From positions 86,691 to 150,690 of the forward strand of contig NZ_QLKQ01000001.1 of assembly GCF_003349955.1 (NCBI RefSeq): a DNA stretch of 64,000 nt, given 5' to 3'. The notes beneath the pieces were generated by a model, which worked only from the letters and a program-made list of their open reading frames with translations, was not told the origin of the DNA and searched no databases. This document shows, piece by piece, positions 36,096-45,103 of the stretch (position 1 is the first letter of the stretch; each line of letters begins with the position of its first letter). This DNA is from Azospirillum brasilense (GTDB lineage Bacteria > Pseudomonadota > Alphaproteobacteria > Azospirillales > Azospirillaceae). A program made the translations under genes and the position numbers.

Positions 36096-37784
36096 ATGCA
36101 GCCCTGGACACAAGTCTACGATCCCGCGGGTAACCTTTGGCTTTCGGCACTTGTGGCCGCGTTGCCGATCATTTTCTTCTTCATCGCGCTGACGATGCTG
36201 CGCTTGAAGGGCCACGTCGCGGGCACCATCACCGTCGCCATCTCGCTGGCCGTCGCCATCCTGTTCTACAAGATGCCGGTCGGCATGGCGCTGGCGTCCG
36301 CCGGATACGGCTTCCTCTACGGTCTGTGGCCCATCGCCTGGATCATCGTGGCCGCCGTGTTCCTCTACAAGATCACGGTCAAGACCGGTCAGTTCGAGAT
36401 CATCCGCTCGTCGGTGGTTTCGATCACCGAGGACCAGCGTCTTCAGATGCTGATGGTCGGCTTCTCCTTCGGCGCCTTCCTGGAAGGGGCTGCGGGCTTC
36501 GGCGCGCCGGTCGCCATTACCGCGGCGCTGCTGGTCGGGCTGGGCTTCAACCCGCTCTACGCCGCCGGTCTCTGCCTGATTGCCAACACCGCCCCGGTGG
36601 CCTTCGGCGCCATGGGCATTCCGATCATCGTCGCCGGTCAGGTCACCTCGCTCGACCCGTTCCGGATCGGCGCCATGGCCGGCCGCCAGCTGCCGCTGCT
36701 GTCCGTCTTCGTGCCCTTCTGGATCATCATGATCATGGACGGCTGGAAGGGCGTGCGCGAGACCTGGCCCGCCATCCTGGTCGCCGGCGGCACCTTCGCC
36801 GTCACCCAGTACTTCACCGCCAACTTCATCGGGCCTGAGCTGCCGGACATCACCTCCGCCCTGGTCAGCCTCGTCAGCATCACCGTCTTCCTGAAGTTCT
36901 GGAAGCCCAAGGCGATCTTCCGCTTCGCCAACTCCCCGCTGCCCGCCGGCCCGGTGCCGCAGTCGGTCGGCGCCATGGCGTCGAGCGAGTTCAACGCCCA
37001 GCGCGGCTACAGCGCCGGTGAGATCGCCAAGGCCTGGTCGCCCTTCCTGATCCTGACCGTGATCGTCACGATCTGGAGCCTGAAGCCCTTCAAGGCCCTG
37101 TTCGCCAAGGGCGGCGCGCTGGCCGACACGGTGCTGTACTTCCCGGTCGCCGGGCTGGACAAGCTGGTGCTGAAGGCCGCCCCGATCGTCGCCTCGCCCA
37201 AGCCCATCGAGGCCGTCTACAAGCTCGACCTGCTGTCGGCCACCGGCACGGCCATCCTGATCTCCGCGATCATCACGATGGTCATGCTGAAGATGCGCCC
37301 GGCCGACGGCGTGAAGACCTTCGTCGAGACGGTCGGCGAGCTGAAGCGCCCGATCTACTCGATCGGCATGGTCCTGGCCTTCGCCTTCATCGCCAATTAC
37401 TCGGGCCTGTCCTCGACCCTGGCGCTGCTGCTGGCCGGCACGGGCTTCCTGTTCCCGTTCTTCTCGCCGATCCTGGGCTGGCTGGGCGTGTTCCTGACCG
37501 GGTCCGACACGTCGAGCAACGCGCTGTTCTGCGGCCTGCAGGCCACCACGGCGCAGCAGGTGGGCGTGTCCGACGTGCTGATGGTCGCGGCCAACACGAC
37601 CGGCGGCGTCACCGGCAAGATGATCTCCCCGCAGTCGATCGCCGTGGCCTGCGCCGCGGTGGGTCTGGTCGGCCGCGAGTCCGAGCTGTTCCGCTTCACC
37701 GTGAAGCACAGCCTGTTCTTCGTCGCGATCATCGGCGTCATCACCATGATCCAGGCCTACATCCTGCCCTGGATGATCCCCTAA
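36096..37784 (+). CDS. lctP: L-lactate permease (LctP family)
   Basis: The 562-residue protein has about twelve to fourteen membrane helices and the LctP family wording: [34 protein letters not shown], and near the end [14 protein letters not shown] and [20 protein letters not shown]. LctP proteins import lactate, and often glycolate, with protons. The ATG at 36096 has GGTAGG upstream. A regulator of the FadR type is divergent, and a D-lactate dehydrogenase and lutABC follow, which fits the assignment. An intrinsic terminator separates it from the downstream genes. Confidence 0.94.
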   Translation: MQPWTQVYDPAGNLWLSALVAALPIIFFFIALTMLRLKGHVAGTITVAISLAVAILFYKMPVGMALASAGYGFLYGLWPIAWIIVAAVFLYKITVKTGQFEIIRSSVVSITEDQRLQMLMVGFSFGAFLEGAAGFGAPVAITAALLVGLGFNPLYAAGLCLIANTAPVAFGAMGIPIIVAGQVTSLDPFRIGAMAGRQLPLLSVFVPFWIIMIMDGWKGVRETWPAILVAGGTFAVTQYFTANFIGPELPDITSALVSLVSITVFLKFWKPKAIFRFANSPLPAGPVPQSVGAMASSEFNAQRGYSAGEIAKAWSPFLILTVIVTIWSLKPFKALFAKGGALADTVLYFPVAGLDKLVLKAAPIVASPKPIEAVYKLDLLSATGTAILISAIITMVMLKMRPADGVKTFVETVGELKRPIYSIGMVLAFAFIANYSGLSSTLALLLAGTGFLFPFFSPILGWLGVFLTGSDTSSNALFCGLQATTAQQVGVSDVLMVAANTTGGVTGKMISPQSIAVACAAVGLVGRESELFRFTVKHSLFFVAIIGVITMIQAYILPWMIP

Positions 37785-37798
37785 GCGTCGAAGTCTCC

Positions 37799-37827
37799 CC
37801 CCTTCTCCTCCCCCCGGGGAGAAGGGG
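37799..37827. repeat. Short hairpin related to the 117-base repeat
   Basis: CCCCTTCTCC and GGAGAAGGGG pair around a C-rich loop 14 bases after lctP. Its sequence resembles one end of the 117-base repeats at 23578 and 43889, so it may be a solo half-element. Confidence 0.45.
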
Positions 37828-37856
37828 CGTCATCCACTGCCGAGCTTTATTCCCTA

Positions 37857-37901
37857 CGGCGCCGCTCGGCCTTCCATCCGGTCGGGTGGCGCCGCTTTTT
37901 T
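37857..37901 (+). terminator. Intrinsic terminator after lctP
   Basis: A 15-base stem beginning CGGCGCC and ending GGCGCCG, with three G-U pairs and an 8-base loop, is followed by a run of T. It separates lctP from the dehydrogenase gene. Confidence 0.8.
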
Positions 37902-37928
37902 ATTGCATTGCAGCAGCGCAGCGCTGCG

Positions 37929-37949
37929 TTTGGTCAATTCATTTTACCA
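37929..37949. promoter_or_regulatory. Repeat of the lctP-upstream motif before the dehydrogenase gene
   Basis: TTTGGTCA followed by an AT-rich centre and TTTTACCA resembles the site at 35924-35943. It lies just after the terminator and about 165 bases before the dehydrogenase start, where a separate promoter is needed. Confidence 0.35.
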
Positions 37950-38112
37950 TTGCGGCCACCCAGCAAATCGATTATCCGACATACTGACTGTGGCACACAA
38001 CAAGCCGCCCGTCCGACAGGCGGAAACAAACCCAGCCCCAGCACCCGCAACCCGGACCGGCGATCACGGAGGAGTCGTCGCGCGGTCCCAGATCCGGAGG
38101 CCCCGAGAACCG

Positions 38113-41001
38113 ATGCTGCCCGCGCCCTATGACCGCCTGCACGCGGCCCTCCGGGAGTTCATGCCGGACGAACGCCTCGTCACCGACCCGCTGCGCACGC
38201 TGGCCTACGGGACCGACGGCAGCTTCTACCGCCTGATCCCGAAGATCGTCGCGATCGTCGAGGCCGAGGGCGAGGTGGTGCGGCTGCTCAACCTCTGCCG
38301 GGAGCTGAAGACCCCGGTGACCTTCCGCGCCGCCGGCACCAGCCTGTCGGGCCAGGCGGTCACCGATTCCGTCCTGGTCCTGCTGGGCGACAGCTGGCGC
38401 GGCTGCACCATCCCGCCGGGTGCCGCGACGGTGACTCTCCAGCCCGGCGTCATCGGGGCGGAGGCGAACCGCAAGCTGGCTCCCTTCGGGCGCAAGATCG
38501 GTCCGGACCCGGCCTCCATCGCCACCGCCAAGATCGGCGGCATCGCGGCCAACAACGCCAGCGGCATGTGCTGCGGCACCGCCCAGAACAGCTACCGCAC
38601 GCTGGCCTCCATGCGGCTGGTGCTGGCCGACGGCACGCTGCTGGACACCGGCGACGCCGCCAGCCGCGCCGCCTTCGCCGTCAGCCACGGCGCCCTGCTG
38701 GCCGGCCTGTCCGATCTGGCCGCCCGTACCCGCGCCGACGAGAAACTGGCGGAGCGCATCCGCAACAAGTTCCGCATCAAGAACACCACCGGCTACAGCC
38801 TGAACGCCCTGGTGGACTTCGAGGAGCCGGTCGAGATCCTCCAGCACCTGATGATCGGGTCGGAGGGCACGCTCGGCTTCCTGTCCGAGATCACCTACAA
38901 CACGGTGCCGGAGCACGCCCACAAGGCGAACGCGCTGCTGATGTACCCGGACATCGGAGAGGCCTGCCGCGCCGTCGCGCTGATGAAGCCGACACCCGTC
39001 TCGGCGGTGGAATTGATGGACCGCGCCTCGCTGCGCTCGGTCGAGGGCAAGCCGGGCATGCCGGACTTCATCGGCGGGCTGGGGCCGGACGCCTCCGCCC
39101 TGCTGGTGGAGATCCGCGGCGAGGACGCGGTGGCGCTGGACGCCAACATCGCCGCGGTCAGCGCGGTGATCGCCAACACCCAGACCCTGTTCCCGCCCAC
39201 CTTCACCACCGACGCCAAGCTGGGCGAGAGCTACTGGAAGATCCGCAAGGGCCTGTTCCCGGCGGTCGGCGCCATGCGCAAGGTCGGCACCACGGTCATC
39301 ATCGAGGACGTGGCCTATCCACTCGACCGGCTGGCCGAGGCGACGGTCGAGCTTCAGGCGATGTTCCTGACGTTCGGCTACACCGAGGCGATCATCTTCG
39401 GGCACGCGCTGGAAGGGAACCTGCACTTCGTCTTCACCCAGGCCTTCGACACCGACGAGGAGGTCGACCGCTACCGCCGCTTCATGGACGCGGTGTGCGA
39501 TCAGGTGGTGCGCAAGTACGACGGCTCGCTGAAGGCGGAGCACGGCACGGGCCGCAACATGGCGCCCTTCGTGGAGATGGAATGGGGTCCGCAGGCCTAT
39601 GGCCTGATGAAGGAGATCAAGGCGCTGCTCGACCCGCAGGGCCTGCTGAACCCCGGCGTGATCCTGAACGACGACCCGGAGGCGCATCTCAAGAACCTGA
39701 AGGCGATGCCGGCCGCCCACCCGCTGGTGGACACCTGCATCGAGTGCGGATTCTGCGAGCCGACCTGCCCGTCGCACAAGATGACGCTCTCCCCCCGCCA
39801 GCGCATCGTCGGCTGGCGCGAGATTTCGCGTCTTGAAGCCACTGGCGCGGACTCGGCTCGGCTCGGCGCCTTGCACGAGGCTTATGATTACCAGGGCATC
39901 GACACCTGCGCGGCCTGCGGCCTCTGTTCCACCGCCTGCCCGGTGGGGATCGAGACGGGGCTGCTCATCAAGGCGATCCGCGGCGACCGTCGCGGGGCGA
40001 TGGCCCAGGGGTTCGGCACCTACGTCGCCGAACACACCGCCGGGGCCTTGTCGGTCGCCCGCACCGGCCTGAAGCTGGCCGATCTGGCGAAGCGGGCGCT
40101 GGGTGACGACACGGCGAACGGGCTGTTCGAGAAGCTGCGCACCGTCACCGGCCAGCGCTTGCCGCATCTGCCGCGCGCCCTGCCCACTCCGACCAACTTC
40201 ACGCCGCTGCCCCAGGCCAAGGCGTCCGCCGACGCGCCGACCGCCAACGCGCCGACTGTCGTCTATGTGCCGAGCTGCACCAGCCGCAGCATGGGTCCCG
40301 CCGCCAGCGATCCGGAGAAGACCCCGCTGCCGGTGAAGGTGGAGGCGCTGTTCCACAAGGCCGGCTACCGCGTCGCCTATCCGGAGCAGCTGGCCTCGCT
40401 GTGCTGCGGCATGCCGCTGGAAAGCAAGGGCCTCGCCGCCCAGGCCGACGCCAAGGCGGAAGAGATGGTCCGCGCCATCTGGGCGGCCAGCGCCAACGGC
40501 ACGGCCCCGGTGGTCCTCGACACCAGCCCCTGCTCCTTCCGGCTGAAGAAGCACCTGAAGGACGCCGGGCTCCAGGTCCTGGATCTGGTGGAGTTCATCC
40601 ACGATCATCTGCTCGACCGCCTGACCTTCACCAAGCAGACGGAGCCGGTGGTGCTGCACCTGACCTGCTCCACCCGCCGCATGGGGCTGGACGCCAAGAT
40701 GAAGGCGGTGGCCGCCGCCTGCGCCACCCAGGTGGTGGTGCCGGAGGATGTCGGCTGCTGCGGCTTCGCCGGCGACAAGGGCTTCACCACGCCGGAGCTG
40801 AACGCCCACGCCCTGCGCCACCTGTCCAAGGACATCCCCGCCGGGGCCAAGGCCGGCTATTCGAACAGCCGGACCTGCGAGATCGGCCTGTCCGACCACT
40901 CCGGCTTGCCGTACCGTTCCATCGTCTATCTGGTCGATGCCTGCTCGACGCCGAAGGCTCCCGCCACGGCTTCCACGCGCGCGTCGGAACCCGCGTTCTG
41001 A
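38113..41001 (+). CDS. FAD- and Fe-S-containing D-lactate dehydrogenase type
   Basis: The 962-residue protein joins a FAD-binding VAO-type domain (about 45-260; TFRAAGTSLSGQAV, GKIGPDPASIATAKIGGI-like segment, NNASGMCCG), a FAD-linked oxidase C-terminal domain (HALEGNLHFVFTQAF, EHGTGRNMAPF), two 4Fe-4S motifs (CIECGFCEPTCPS and CAACGLCSTACPVG) and two CCG domains (LCCGMPLESKG, GCCGFAGDKGF). This is the Dld-II architecture for respiratory oxidation of D-lactate; glycolate-type 2-hydroxy acids are alternatives. The ATG at 38113 fits the family start; the frame is open for 70 codons upstream without support. lutA follows after 20 bases. Confidence 0.88.
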   Translation: MLPAPYDRLHAALREFMPDERLVTDPLRTLAYGTDGSFYRLIPKIVAIVEAEGEVVRLLNLCRELKTPVTFRAAGTSLSGQAVTDSVLVLLGDSWRGCTIPPGAATVTLQPGVIGAEANRKLAPFGRKIGPDPASIATAKIGGIAANNASGMCCGTAQNSYRTLASMRLVLADGTLLDTGDAASRAAFAVSHGALLAGLSDLAARTRADEKLAERIRNKFRIKNTTGYSLNALVDFEEPVEILQHLMIGSEGTLGFLSEITYNTVPEHAHKANALLMYPDIGEACRAVALMKPTPVSAVELMDRASLRSVEGKPGMPDFIGGLGPDASALLVEIRGEDAVALDANIAAVSAVIANTQTLFPPTFTTDAKLGESYWKIRKGLFPAVGAMRKVGTTVIIEDVAYPLDRLAEATVELQAMFLTFGYTEAIIFGHALEGNLHFVFTQAFDTDEEVDRYRRFMDAVCDQVVRKYDGSLKAEHGTGRNMAPFVEMEWGPQAYGLMKEIKALLDPQGLLNPGVILNDDPEAHLKNLKAMPAAHPLVDTCIECGFCEPTCPSHKMTLSPRQRIVGWREISRLEATGADSARLGALHEAYDYQGIDTCAACGLCSTACPVGIETGLLIKAIRGDRRGAMAQGFGTYVAEHTAGALSVARTGLKLADLAKRALGDDTANGLFEKLRTVTGQRLPHLPRALPTPTNFTPLPQAKASADAPTANAPTVVYVPSCTSRSMGPAASDPEKTPLPVKVEALFHKAGYRVAYPEQLASLCCGMPLESKGLAAQADAKAEEMVRAIWAASANGTAPVVLDTSPCSFRLKKHLKDAGLQVLDLVEFIHDHLLDRLTFTKQTEPVVLHLTCSTRRMGLDAKMKAVAAACATQVVVPEDVGCCGFAGDKGFTTPELNAHALRHLSKDIPAGAKAGYSNSRTCEIGLSDHSGLPYRSIVYLVDACSTPKAPATASTRASEPAF

Positions 41002-41021
41002 GGCGGGAGGGAGGAAAAACC

Positions 41022-41792
41022 ATGAGCCATGACGGCACCACGAGCCGCCCCGACATCGAGCGGCCGGAAAGCGTTTACTTTTTCGGCACCTGTCTGGTCG
41101 ATCTGTTCTACCCGGACGCCGGCATGGCCGGCATGGAGCTGCTGAAGGCGCAGGGCGTCCGCGTCGTCTTCCCGCAGGGGCAGAGCTGCTGCGGTCAGCC
41201 CGCCTACAATTCCGGCTACCGGGAGGAGGCGCTGAAGGTCGCCCGCGCGCAGCTCGACTATTTCCCCGGCGACTGGCCCATCGTCGTGCCGTCGGGCTCC
41301 TGCGCCGGCATGATGAGCAAGCACTGGCCCGACCTGTTCAAGGGCGAGCCGGACGAGGCCCGCGCCCGTCAGGTGGCGTCCCGCGTGTGGGAGCTGACCC
41401 AGTTCCTCGTCCAGGTCCTCAAGGTCACGTTCGAGGACCAGGGACCGCCGGTGAAGATCACGTGGCACGCCTCCTGCCACGCCCAGCGCGAAATGGGCGT
41501 GACCGACGAGCCGAAGGCCCTGCTGCGCCAGCTCGCCAACGTCGAGCTGGTCGAGTTGCAGCGGGAGAAGGAATGCTGCGGCTTCGGCGGCACCTTCGCC
41601 GTGCGCCATCCGGAGATTTCCGCGGCGATGGTCGGCGACAAGGTGGCGGACATCGAGAACACCGGGGCCAAGGCCGTGGTGTCCGGCGACTGCGGCTGCC
41701 TGATGAACATCTCCGGCGCGCTGGAGGCTGGCCAGAAGCCGGTCCGCGGCGTCCACATCGCCCAGTTCCTGAAGGAGCGCACCCATGGGTGA
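41022..41792 (+). CDS. lutA: LutA, lactate utilisation Fe-S protein
   Basis: LutABC together oxidise L-lactate to pyruvate with iron-sulfur clusters instead of a flavin enzyme. The 256-residue LutA has two CCG-type Cys motifs: GQSCCGQPAYNSGY with PSGSCAGMM, and CHAQREMGV with KECCGFGGTFAVRHP. GGGAGGGAGG lies upstream of the ATG. It overlaps lutB by 8 bases and follows the D-lactate dehydrogenase gene by 20 bases, so both lactate isomers seem covered by one transcript. Confidence 0.92.
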   Translation: MSHDGTTSRPDIERPESVYFFGTCLVDLFYPDAGMAGMELLKAQGVRVVFPQGQSCCGQPAYNSGYREEALKVARAQLDYFPGDWPIVVPSGSCAGMMSKHWPDLFKGEPDEARARQVASRVWELTQFLVQVLKVTFEDQGPPVKITWHASCHAQREMGVTDEPKALLRQLANVELVELQREKECCGFGGTFAVRHPEISAAMVGDKVADIENTGAKAVVSGDCGCLMNISGALEAGQKPVRGVHIAQFLKERTHG

Positions 41793-43209
41793 GAGCAGCA
41801 TCAACTTCGCGAAAGCGTCCAGCGCCGCGCTCCAGGACCAGCAGCTCCGCGGCAACTTCCGCCGCGCCATGGACGGGCTGATGTCCAAGCGCGCGGTGCA
41901 GTTCGCCGACACCGCCGAGTGGAACGGGGTCCGCGCGCTCGGCGCCTCGGTCCGCCTGCGCGCCCTCTCCAAGCTGCCGGAACTGCTGGAAAAGCTGGAA
42001 GCCAACTGCACCCGCAACGGTATCCAGGTCCATTGGGCGGCCACCACCGACGAGGCCAACGCCATCGTCCTGTCCATCATGCAGCGCGTGAACGCGAAGC
42101 TGGTGGTCAAGGGCAAGTCGATGGTGTCGGAGGAGATGCACCTCAACGCCTTCCTGGAGAAGCGCGGCATCGAGTGCCTGGAAAGCGACCTCGGCGAATA
42201 CATCGTCCAGCTTGATGAAGCGATGCCCTCGCACATCATCATGCCGGCGATCCACATGAACACCAAGCAGATCGCCCATCTGTTCAAGCAGAAGATCAAG
42301 GAAGCGGAATACACCGAGGACGTCGCCCAGCTCACCGACCTCGCCCGCCGCGTCCTGCGCAAGAAGTTCGCGACCGCCGACGTCGGCGTCTCCGGCGTCA
42401 ACATGGCGGTGGCGGAGACGGGCACGCTCTGCCTGGTGGAGAACGAGGGCAACGGGCGCATGAGCACCACGGTGCCGCCCGTCCACATCGCCGTCATGGG
42501 CCTGGAAAAGGTCGTTGAGAAGCTGGAGGACGTGCCGCCGGTCATCAGCCTGCTGACCCGCTCCGCGACCGCCCAGCCGATCACCACCTACGTCAACATG
42601 ATCTCCAGCCCCCGCAAGGAGGGCGAGAAGGACGGCCCGGACGAGATCCATCTGGTGATCCTCGACAACGGGCGGTCGGGCATCTACGCCGACGAGGAGC
42701 TGCGCAACACGCTGCGCTGCATCCGCTGCGGCGCCTGCATGAACCATTGCCCGGTCTACACCAAGGTCGGCGGCCATGCCTATCAGGCGCCCTACCCCGG
42801 CCCGATCGGCTCGATCCTGATGCCGCAGGTGGAAGGGCTGGAGAAGCGGGGCGAGCTGCCGCACGCCTGCACCATGTGCAACGCCTGCGTCGAGATCTGC
42901 CCGGTCAAGATCCCCATCGTCGAGATCATGGGCCGCCTGCGGTCGGAGGCCGTGCACCCCGGCGACGCGGTGCGGGGCGCCGGCTCGCACGCCAGCAAGG
43001 CGGAGGCGATGGTGTGGAAGGGCTGGTCGATGACCTACGCCTCGCCGCTCGCCTACCAGTTCGCGACGGCGCTGCTGGCCAAGCTGGGCAACGCCGCGCC
43101 GACCAGCCTGCCGCTGCTGAAGGAGTGGACAAACGTGCGGACCAAGCCGCGCTTCGCCAACCGCACGCTCCACGCCCTCGCCCGCGAGAAGGGGATTCCC
43201 GATGTCTGA
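41785..43209 (+). CDS. lutB: LutB, lactate utilisation Fe-S protein
   Basis: The 474-residue protein has an N-terminal DUF162/LUD-type domain (ADVGVSGVNMAVAETGTLCL, LLTRSATAQPITTYVN) and a ferredoxin-like C-terminal part with two 4Fe-4S motifs, CIRCGACMNHCPVY and CTMCNACVEICPVK. This is the LutB architecture and usual length. It overlaps lutA by 8 bases and lutC by 8 bases, as expected for a complex made in equal amounts. Confidence 0.94.
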   Translation: MGESSINFAKASSAALQDQQLRGNFRRAMDGLMSKRAVQFADTAEWNGVRALGASVRLRALSKLPELLEKLEANCTRNGIQVHWAATTDEANAIVLSIMQRVNAKLVVKGKSMVSEEMHLNAFLEKRGIECLESDLGEYIVQLDEAMPSHIIMPAIHMNTKQIAHLFKQKIKEAEYTEDVAQLTDLARRVLRKKFATADVGVSGVNMAVAETGTLCLVENEGNGRMSTTVPPVHIAVMGLEKVVEKLEDVPPVISLLTRSATAQPITTYVNMISSPRKEGEKDGPDEIHLVILDNGRSGIYADEELRNTLRCIRCGACMNHCPVYTKVGGHAYQAPYPGPIGSILMPQVEGLEKRGELPHACTMCNACVEICPVKIPIVEIMGRLRSEAVHPGDAVRGAGSHASKAEAMVWKGWSMTYASPLAYQFATALLAKLGNAAPTSLPLLKEWTNVRTKPRFANRTLHALAREKGIPDV

Positions 43210-43861
43210 GTCCAGAAACGCGATCCTGGGCAAGCTGCGCGCCGGGCGCGACGCCCACCCGCTGACCCCGCCGGAGTCCGACTTCGCCGTCCTGCGCAAC
43301 AAGCGCTGGGACGGCGCGGAACGGCTGGAGCGCATCAAGCGCATGATGGAGGCTGTCCACACGGAGTTCCTGGAGACAACGGAGGCCGACTGGCCCGCCG
43401 ACGTCCAGGCTTTCCTGACGGCGCAGGGCACCCGCAACCTGCTGTTCGGCCCGGCCACCGAGGTCGGGGCGCGCCTCTCGTCCGCGTGGACGGACGGCGG
43501 TCCGGAGCTGATCCCCTACGCCGACCGGGTCGAGACCTTCAAGGAACGGCTGTTCGACGGCATCGACGCCGGCATCACGACGACGCTGGGGGCCATCGCC
43601 GACACCGGCAGCCTGATCGTCTGGCCGACGCCGGAGGAGCCGCGGCTGATGTCGCTGGTGCCGCACATGCACTTGGCGCTGCTGCGCGCCGACGCGCTGT
43701 ACGACACCTTCTGGCAGGCGATGACCGAGAACCGCTGGGCCGACGGCATGCCGACCAACGCCCTGCTGATCTCCGGCCCGTCGAAGACCGCGGACATCGA
43801 GCAGACGCTGGCCTATGGCGTCCACGGGCCGAAACGGCTGGTGGTGGTCATCGTCCGGTAG
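43202..43861 (+). CDS. lutC: LutC, lactate utilisation protein
   Basis: The 219-residue protein has the LUD domain wording TTLGAIADTGSLIVWPTPEEPRL and SGPSKTADIEQTLAYGVHGP near the C-terminus, typical of LutC. It lacks Fe-S cluster motifs, as usual. It overlaps lutB by 8 bases and ends the operon; a 117-base palindromic repeat follows after 27 bases and may act as a 3' end. Confidence 0.93.
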   Translation: MSESRNAILGKLRAGRDAHPLTPPESDFAVLRNKRWDGAERLERIKRMMEAVHTEFLETTEADWPADVQAFLTAQGTRNLLFGPATEVGARLSSAWTDGGPELIPYADRVETFKERLFDGIDAGITTTLGAIADTGSLIVWPTPEEPRLMSLVPHMHLALLRADALYDTFWQAMTENRWADGMPTNALLISGPSKTADIEQTLAYGVHGPKRLVVVIVR

Positions 43862-43888
43862 GGGTGAAGAAAGCGCTGACGTTCATAA

Positions 43889-44005
43889 CCCTCTCCCCTC
43901 CGGGGAGAGGGTGGCCCGAAGGGCCGGTGAGGGGGATGCGCGTGGCGCCACGTCCGGCACAAGCGCAACCCCCTCACCCTAACCCTCTCCCCAGAGGGGA
44001 GAGGG
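43889..44005. repeat. 117-base palindromic interspersed repeat, copy B
   Basis: This is the reverse-orientation partner of the repeat at 23578-23694. End hairpins and the GTGAGGGGG / CCCCCTCAC arms are conserved, while the centre differs at several bases. It lies between lutC and the haemoglobin gene. Confidence 0.75.
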
Positions 44006-44096
44006 AATTTACAGCCCCGCGCGGGTGGCGGCGTGCCGCCGGGACGGGTATAGTGCCGGGTCTTGTTCGCCTCATGTCTTTTAGGACCCGACCGCC

Positions 44097-44543
44097 TTGG
44101 ACCCGACCGCCGTTCCCACCCCCCAGTCCGCCACCATCGCCGAGCGGGTCGCCAAGACCGGCATCGACGAGGCGATGATCGAAGCCCTCGTCCGCAACTT
44201 CTACGGCAAGATCCGCAACGACGCCCTGCTCGGCCCGGTCTTCGGCGCGGCGATCACCGATTGGGAGCCGCATCTCCAGAAGATGATCGACTTCTGGTCC
44301 TCGGTCGCCCTGCTGACCCATCGCTACGACGGGCGCCCCCTGCCCGCGCATGTCCGCTTCGACATCGGGCCGGCGCATTTCGAGCGCTGGCTTGCGCTGT
44401 TCCGCGAGACGACGGCCGAGGTCTGCACGCCCGAGGCCGCCGCCTTCTTCGAGGACCGCGCCGCCAACATCGGGCGCAGCATCCAGATGGGGGTGGATTT
44501 CTTCCGCAAGCAGGCCGCTGCCGACGCCGCTGCCGGCCGCTGA
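44097..44543 (+). CDS. Group III truncated haemoglobin
   Basis: The 148-residue protein matches truncated haemoglobins of group III: IDEAMIEALVRNFYGKIRNDALLGPVF at the start of the globin fold, WEPHLQKMIDFWSSV, and the proximal His in GPAHFERWLALFRET. Such proteins bind oxygen or NO; the role here is not shown. The start is a TTG at 44097 with AGGA about 10 bases upstream, since no ATG is available in frame. It lies between the lut operon and the convergent lipoprotein gene, with a 0-base gap to the latter. Confidence 0.87.
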   Translation: MDPTAVPTPQSATIAERVAKTGIDEAMIEALVRNFYGKIRNDALLGPVFGAAITDWEPHLQKMIDFWSSVALLTHRYDGRPLPAHVRFDIGPAHFERWLALFRETTAEVCTPEAAAFFEDRAANIGRSIQMGVDFFRKQAAADAAAGR

Positions 44544-45038
44544 TCAGGCCCCGCGCACCGGCTTGCCCTTCACGCCCCAACTGTCCGTGAAGTCGCGCAC
44601 GCCGGGGATGGTCATCATGTGGGCGTCCTTCACGTAGACGAACTGCTTCGGCCCAAGCTCGTACTCCGTCATGGTGATGCCCTTGGCCCGGCAGCGTTTC
44701 TGCTCCTCGGCCCCGATGCGGCGGTCGGACACCACCATGTCGGGATGCTCCAGCCCCACCCCGGCGCAGAAGCTGCGGAAACCGCTGTTGGTGCCCTCGG
44801 CGACGAGGCGCGGCTGGGTGTCCGGCGTGCTGTTGAAGCGGCTGGCCGCGGTGCCGACCGCCCCGCGCATGGACGGGCTGCCGACGATCCAGATCCCGCG
44901 CTCCTCGGGCGGCGGCTTCGGCACGGTCGGGGGCGGCAGCGTGGCCGTCTGCCGCGGCGATTGGAAGCCGGGGAACTGGCACCCGGCCAGCGCCGCCGCG
45001 ACGGCGACCATGGCAAGACCTTTCGACAGGGATGGCAC
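44544..45038 (-). CDS. Half-size PstS-like lipoprotein
   Basis: The 164-residue protein starts with a lipoprotein signal peptide (lipobox LAGC, Cys20) and a Pro-rich spacer. The rest matches one lobe of a PstS-type phosphate-binding protein: IWIVGSPSMRGAV, then GTNSGFRSFCAGVGLEHPDMVVSDRRIGAEE and a Cys-Gly turn, as in alphaproteobacterial PstS. At about half the usual length it cannot form the two-lobed site alone. It starts with GTG at 45038 with GGAGGAG upstream, 65 bases after the stop of the PAS hybrid kinase gene in the same direction, which suggests it serves that kinase. Confidence 0.75.
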   Translation of the reverse strand: MPSLSKGLAMVAVAAALAGCQFPGFQSPRQTATLPPPTVPKPPPEERGIWIVGSPSMRGAVGTAASRFNSTPDTQPRLVAEGTNSGFRSFCAGVGLEHPDMVVSDRRIGAEEQKRCRAKGITMTEYELGPKQFVYVKDAHMMTIPGVRDFTDSWGVKGKPVRGA

Positions 45039-45103
45039 GCTGGTGTCTCCTCCAAAACCCTTTCACGACACGGCGCCATCGGCGCCGCTGGTGATAGCAA
45101 CGC

